From: G039029935 sp039029935
GTDB lineage: Bacteria; Chloroflexota; Anaerolineae; Caldilineales; Caldilineaceae
Direction: 5' to 3'
Length of the DNA stretch: 7,324 bases
Assembly: GCA_039029935.1 (NCBI GenBank)
Contig: JBCCFC010000692.1
Location: forward strand, 1 to 7,324
Shown here: positions 5,486-7,324 of the stretch, one piece after another
Position numbering within the stretch: position 1 is the first letter of the stretch
Layout of the letters: each line of letters starts with the position of its first letter
Program-made: the position numbers and the translations under genes
Notes under the pieces: model-generated
Told to the model about the DNA's origin: nothing
Databases searched by the model: none
Seen by the model: only the letters and a program-made list of their open reading frames with translations

Positions 5486-6671
5486 GCATATTTGTATATT
5501 TCACTTTGTCTGGCGCAATACCCAAGTGCAAATCAGGACAGCGATTGAGCAATGTTTTAAAGGCAACTTTGCTCTCTAATCGTGCCAGCGGTGCGCCCAA
5601 GCAATAGTGAATCCCCTGCCCAAAAGCCAAGTGGCGATTGGGTGAGCGGGTAATATCCAGTTGATGGGGGTTCACAAAGACTCGCTCATCGCGGTTGGCA
5701 GACAAAATCGAGAACAACATGACCTCGCCTTTAGGGATGGTTACACCATGCAGTGTAATCGGCTCTTTGGCAAAATTCATCTCCCCGACACTCAATGGTC
5801 CATCATAGCGTAACATTTCTTCGATTGCCGAGTCCATCAGCGACATATCATTGCGCAACATCTCTAGCTGCTCAGGGTTCGAGAGCAGAGCCAACGTCCC
5901 ATTCGTAATCAACCCAACTGTTGTCTCATAGCCTGCCACCAACAGGAGAAAGACCATCGCCAGCAGTTCATCTTCGGAGAAACGCTCACCCTCATCCTCT
6001 GCCTGCACCAATGCGGATAGCAGATCATCCTGTGGTTCAGTGCGCCGCTTATCAGCAAGTTGGCGGGTATAACGCATAAAATTACGCAATGGCAGAAGGG
6101 CTTTTGCCATGTTGAGTGGTGTCGGGTTGACAACGATACGCTGCGCCCATCCGTGAAATTTTGGTCGGTCTTCTTCAGGAATCCCAATCAGTTCCGCAAT
6201 GACCGTGACAGGCAACGGCAGCGCAAAATGCTGCACCAAGTCAACATAGCCATCTTGCAATGCCTTCTCCTGTGCTTGATCAACGAGCTGGTTGGTAATG
6301 GCCTCAATACGTGGCTCCAACTCTCTGATGCGACGTGGCGTGAACCCTTTGTGAACAAGATTGCGCAGCCGACGATGGTCTGGCTCATCAGTATTCAACA
6401 TATTCTTCATCAGCGGTCGGAAGACCTTTGGCATCCATGCCTCACCGCTTCTGCCTTCTTCTGTTTTCGCCTTGCTTGGGTTCTTGATGACACGTGGGTC
6501 TCTCAACAACTCATTGACATCTTCATAGCGGGTAATCAAATATAACTTGGGAAACCCAGAGATTCTCGCTTCACAAACAGGTTGCTCATCGCGCATCCAT
6601 GCATAGTGCATGTGTGCATCCTGGACAAACTCTTGTGCGGACATATTGAATTTATTTTTATTTTTCCACAT
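5445..6671 (-). CDS. Cytochrome P450 (bacterial soluble class)
   Basis: This 408-residue haem monooxygenase is expected to insert one oxygen atom into an organic substrate using electrons from a ferredoxin/reductase pair, neither of which is in the window. The haem-ligand motif FGQGIHYCLG is at 350-359 with C357. The I-helix oxygen-activation motif AGYETT is at 246-251. The K-helix ExxR is E285-R288. The C-helix EPDHRRLR is at 96-103. Length and lack of a membrane anchor match soluble bacterial P450s, broadly of the CYP107-like clan by pattern. Start ATG 6671 has AAAGGAG 10 nt upstream; a second in-frame ATG at residue 10 has no such support. The TetR-family gene lies upstream in the same direction, 128 nt away across a repeat array. 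All catalytic motifs are intact. Substrate unknown. Confidence 0.95.
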   Translation of the reverse strand: MWKNKNKFNMSAQEFVQDAHMHYAWMRDEQPVCEARISGFPKLYLITRYEDVNELLRDPRVIKNPSKAKTEEGRSGEAWMPKVFRPLMKNMLNTDEPDHRRLRNLVHKGFTPRRIRELEPRIEAITNQLVDQAQEKALQDGYVDLVQHFALPLPVTVIAELIGIPEEDRPKFHGWAQRIVVNPTPLNMAKALLPLRNFMRYTRQLADKRRTEPQDDLLSALVQAEDEGERFSEDELLAMVFLLLVAGYETTVGLITNGTLALLSNPEQLEMLRNDMSLMDSAIEEMLRYDGPLSVGEMNFAKEPITLHGVTIPKGEVMLFSILSANRDERVFVNPHQLDITRSPNRHLAFGQGIHYCLGAPLARLESKVAFKTLLNRCPDLHLGIAPDKVKYTNMPILHRVQELPVSF

Positions 6672-6681
6672 AGTTCATCAA

Positions 6682-6688
6682 CTCCTTT
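6682..6688 (-). promoter_or_regulatory. Ribosome binding site of the P450 gene
   Basis: On the - strand AAAGGAG lies 10 nt before ATG 6671. It is outside the repeat array, so the P450 gene kept its own initiation signal even though the array begins 8 nt further upstream. Confidence 0.75.
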
Positions 6689-6695
6689 CAGAAAA

Positions 6696-6823
6696 GTTGA
6701 AAAGTGGAAGGGTTGAAAAGTGGAAGAGTTGACAGTTGACAGTTGACAGTTGACAGTTGACAGTTGATTGCTCACTCATCACTCATCACTCATCACTCTT
6801 CACTCTTCACTCTTCACTCTTCC
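6696..6823. repeat. Composite heptamer repeat array between TetR and P450 genes
   Basis: On the + strand this holds two copies of the 15-mer GTTGAAAAGTGGAAG (6696-6710, 6712-6726). Five perfect TTGACAG heptamers follow (6729-6763), then three ACTCATC units (6774-6794) and four ACTCTTC units (6795-6822). Read in the direction of the P450 gene it is GAAGAGT x4, GATGAGT x3, a spacer with GAGCAATC, CTGTCAA x5 and a pyrimidine tract with TTTTCAACCCTTCC. That order, purine heptamers, spacer, then TTCAACCC tract, parallels the array at 97-205. ACTCTTC is the complement of GAAGAGT. The array overlaps the last 24 nt of the TetR gene. Confidence 0.9.
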
Positions 6824-7324
6824 TTGATAGACGCTTAACAAAAACTCAACAATCGCCTTTGTGTAAAGGTCCCAATTGTCGCTGATATGTTCGTCACCCA
6901 TGAGACGGAGGAAAAAAATGCCGAGCAGGGGGCTGGCAAACATGCGGACCATGACGGCGGGGGCCATCTGGGTCTGTTTGCCATCACCCTCAGATGGCCC
7001 CGGTACAGCACCTTGCTCGATTAGCATTTGGAAATAATGTTCCATGATGGGAAACACGGGCATATACACCTCGTCATATATCTGGCGCACCAGTGCTTCA
7101 TTGGTCAGCATTTCAGGGAAGATTGCTTTAAAGAGCGGATAGGCATCATCCGCCTCTTTCATGCGTTGCGGTACAAAGTTGGTGATGAGTTCTTCAATCG
7201 AAAGCTGTTGGGCATCGGCAACGTGCATATCACGTATTTCTGCCTCGCTTAAGCGTTCAATGATTCCCATCAAGATGGCATCTTTGTTTTTGAAGTAGTT
7301 GTAGATTGTGCCGTCAGCTACTCC
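6800..7324 (-). CDS. TetR/AcrR-family transcriptional regulator (partial, N-terminus outside window)
   Basis: The frame is open from the right edge to the stop at 6802-6800, giving 174 residues; roughly the first 30 are missing. The visible start GVADGTIYNYFKNKDAIL is the recognition end of the TetR helix-turn-helix. An all-helical ligand-binding and dimerisation domain follows (for example PLFKAIFPEML, MEHYFQMLIEQG, MVRMFASPLLGIFFLRLMG). Internal TTG 7273 and ATG 7270 codons are not starts, since the helix-turn-helix lies upstream of them. The final seven residues, GRVKSEE, and the stop are encoded by the heptamer array. It lies upstream of the P450 gene on the same strand, so it may repress itself and that gene in response to a hydrophobic ligand; no operator palindrome is visible in the gap. 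Confidence 0.93.
   Translation of the reverse strand, partial: GVADGTIYNYFKNKDAILMGIIERLSEAEIRDMHVADAQQLSIEELITNFVPQRMKEADDAYPLFKAIFPEMLTNEALVRQIYDEVYMPVFPIMEHYFQMLIEQGAVPGPSEGDGKQTQMAPAVMVRMFASPLLGIFFLRLMGDEHISDNWDLYTKAIVEFLLSVYQGRVKSEE

Noticed and set aside
6060..6545. 161-residue + strand open frame
   Set aside because: It is antisense to the well-supported P450 gene, has no recognisable motif and is explained by that gene's codon use.
6729..6763. Tandem TTGACA hexamers as multiple -35 promoter boxes
   Set aside because: They arise from the TTGACAG heptamer on the + strand, where no -10 box follows at 16-18 nt, and the gene ahead in that direction is transcribed from the opposite strand.

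Overview
The window shows a bacterial accessory or metabolic region of moderate GC content with normal codon use. It holds an oligopeptide/nickel-type (family 5) ABC importer locus on the + strand, a Nudix hydrolase on the + strand, and a cytochrome P450 with a TetR-family regulator on the - strand. Several features point, by inference only, to Chloroflexota: solute-binding protein, permease and permease in that order with no ATPase beside them; a binding protein anchored by an N-terminal helix; heptamer repeat arrays and snap-back repeats in almost every intergenic gap. No rRNA, tRNA, CRISPR or transposase gene is visible. A filamentous cyanobacterium, a group known for heptamer repeats, is a weaker alternative.

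Layout. 1-93 is the last 30 codons of a gene that looks like a family 5 solute-binding protein. 97-205 is a GAAGAGT heptamer array with a polypyrimidine arm that can fold back on it; it ends 7 nt before the first permease. 213-1265 (DppB/OppB type) and 1268-2353 (DppC/OppC type) form a tightly coupled permease pair followed by a terminator-like hairpin (2366-2410). 2451-2660 is a small acidic protein that resembles antitoxins but has no toxin beside it. A long near-perfect hairpin (2738-2797) precedes a second complete family 5 solute-binding protein (2844-4700). Three hairpins follow, the middle one a strong intrinsic terminator. The Nudix gene (4832-5485) then runs convergently into the P450 gene (6671-5445), with a 41-bp overlap of coding ends. 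A second heptamer array (6696-6823) fills the gap between the P450 gene and the TetR gene, which runs off the right edge.

How the genes may work together. The two permeases and one or both binding proteins should form a peptide- or oligosaccharide-type importer, with the ATPase subunits outside the window. The TetR gene lies directly upstream of the P450 gene in the same direction, so it is the natural candidate regulator of the P450. The Nudix enzyme is probably a separate housekeeping or nucleotide-clearing function.

I do not see a clear new enzymatic system. The most unusual material is the repeat content: two heptamer arrays of shared design, each between co-directional genes and just upstream of a start codon, one of which supplies the stop codon and last seven residues of the regulator. 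The paired cysteines in the outer loops of both permeases are also worth a check.
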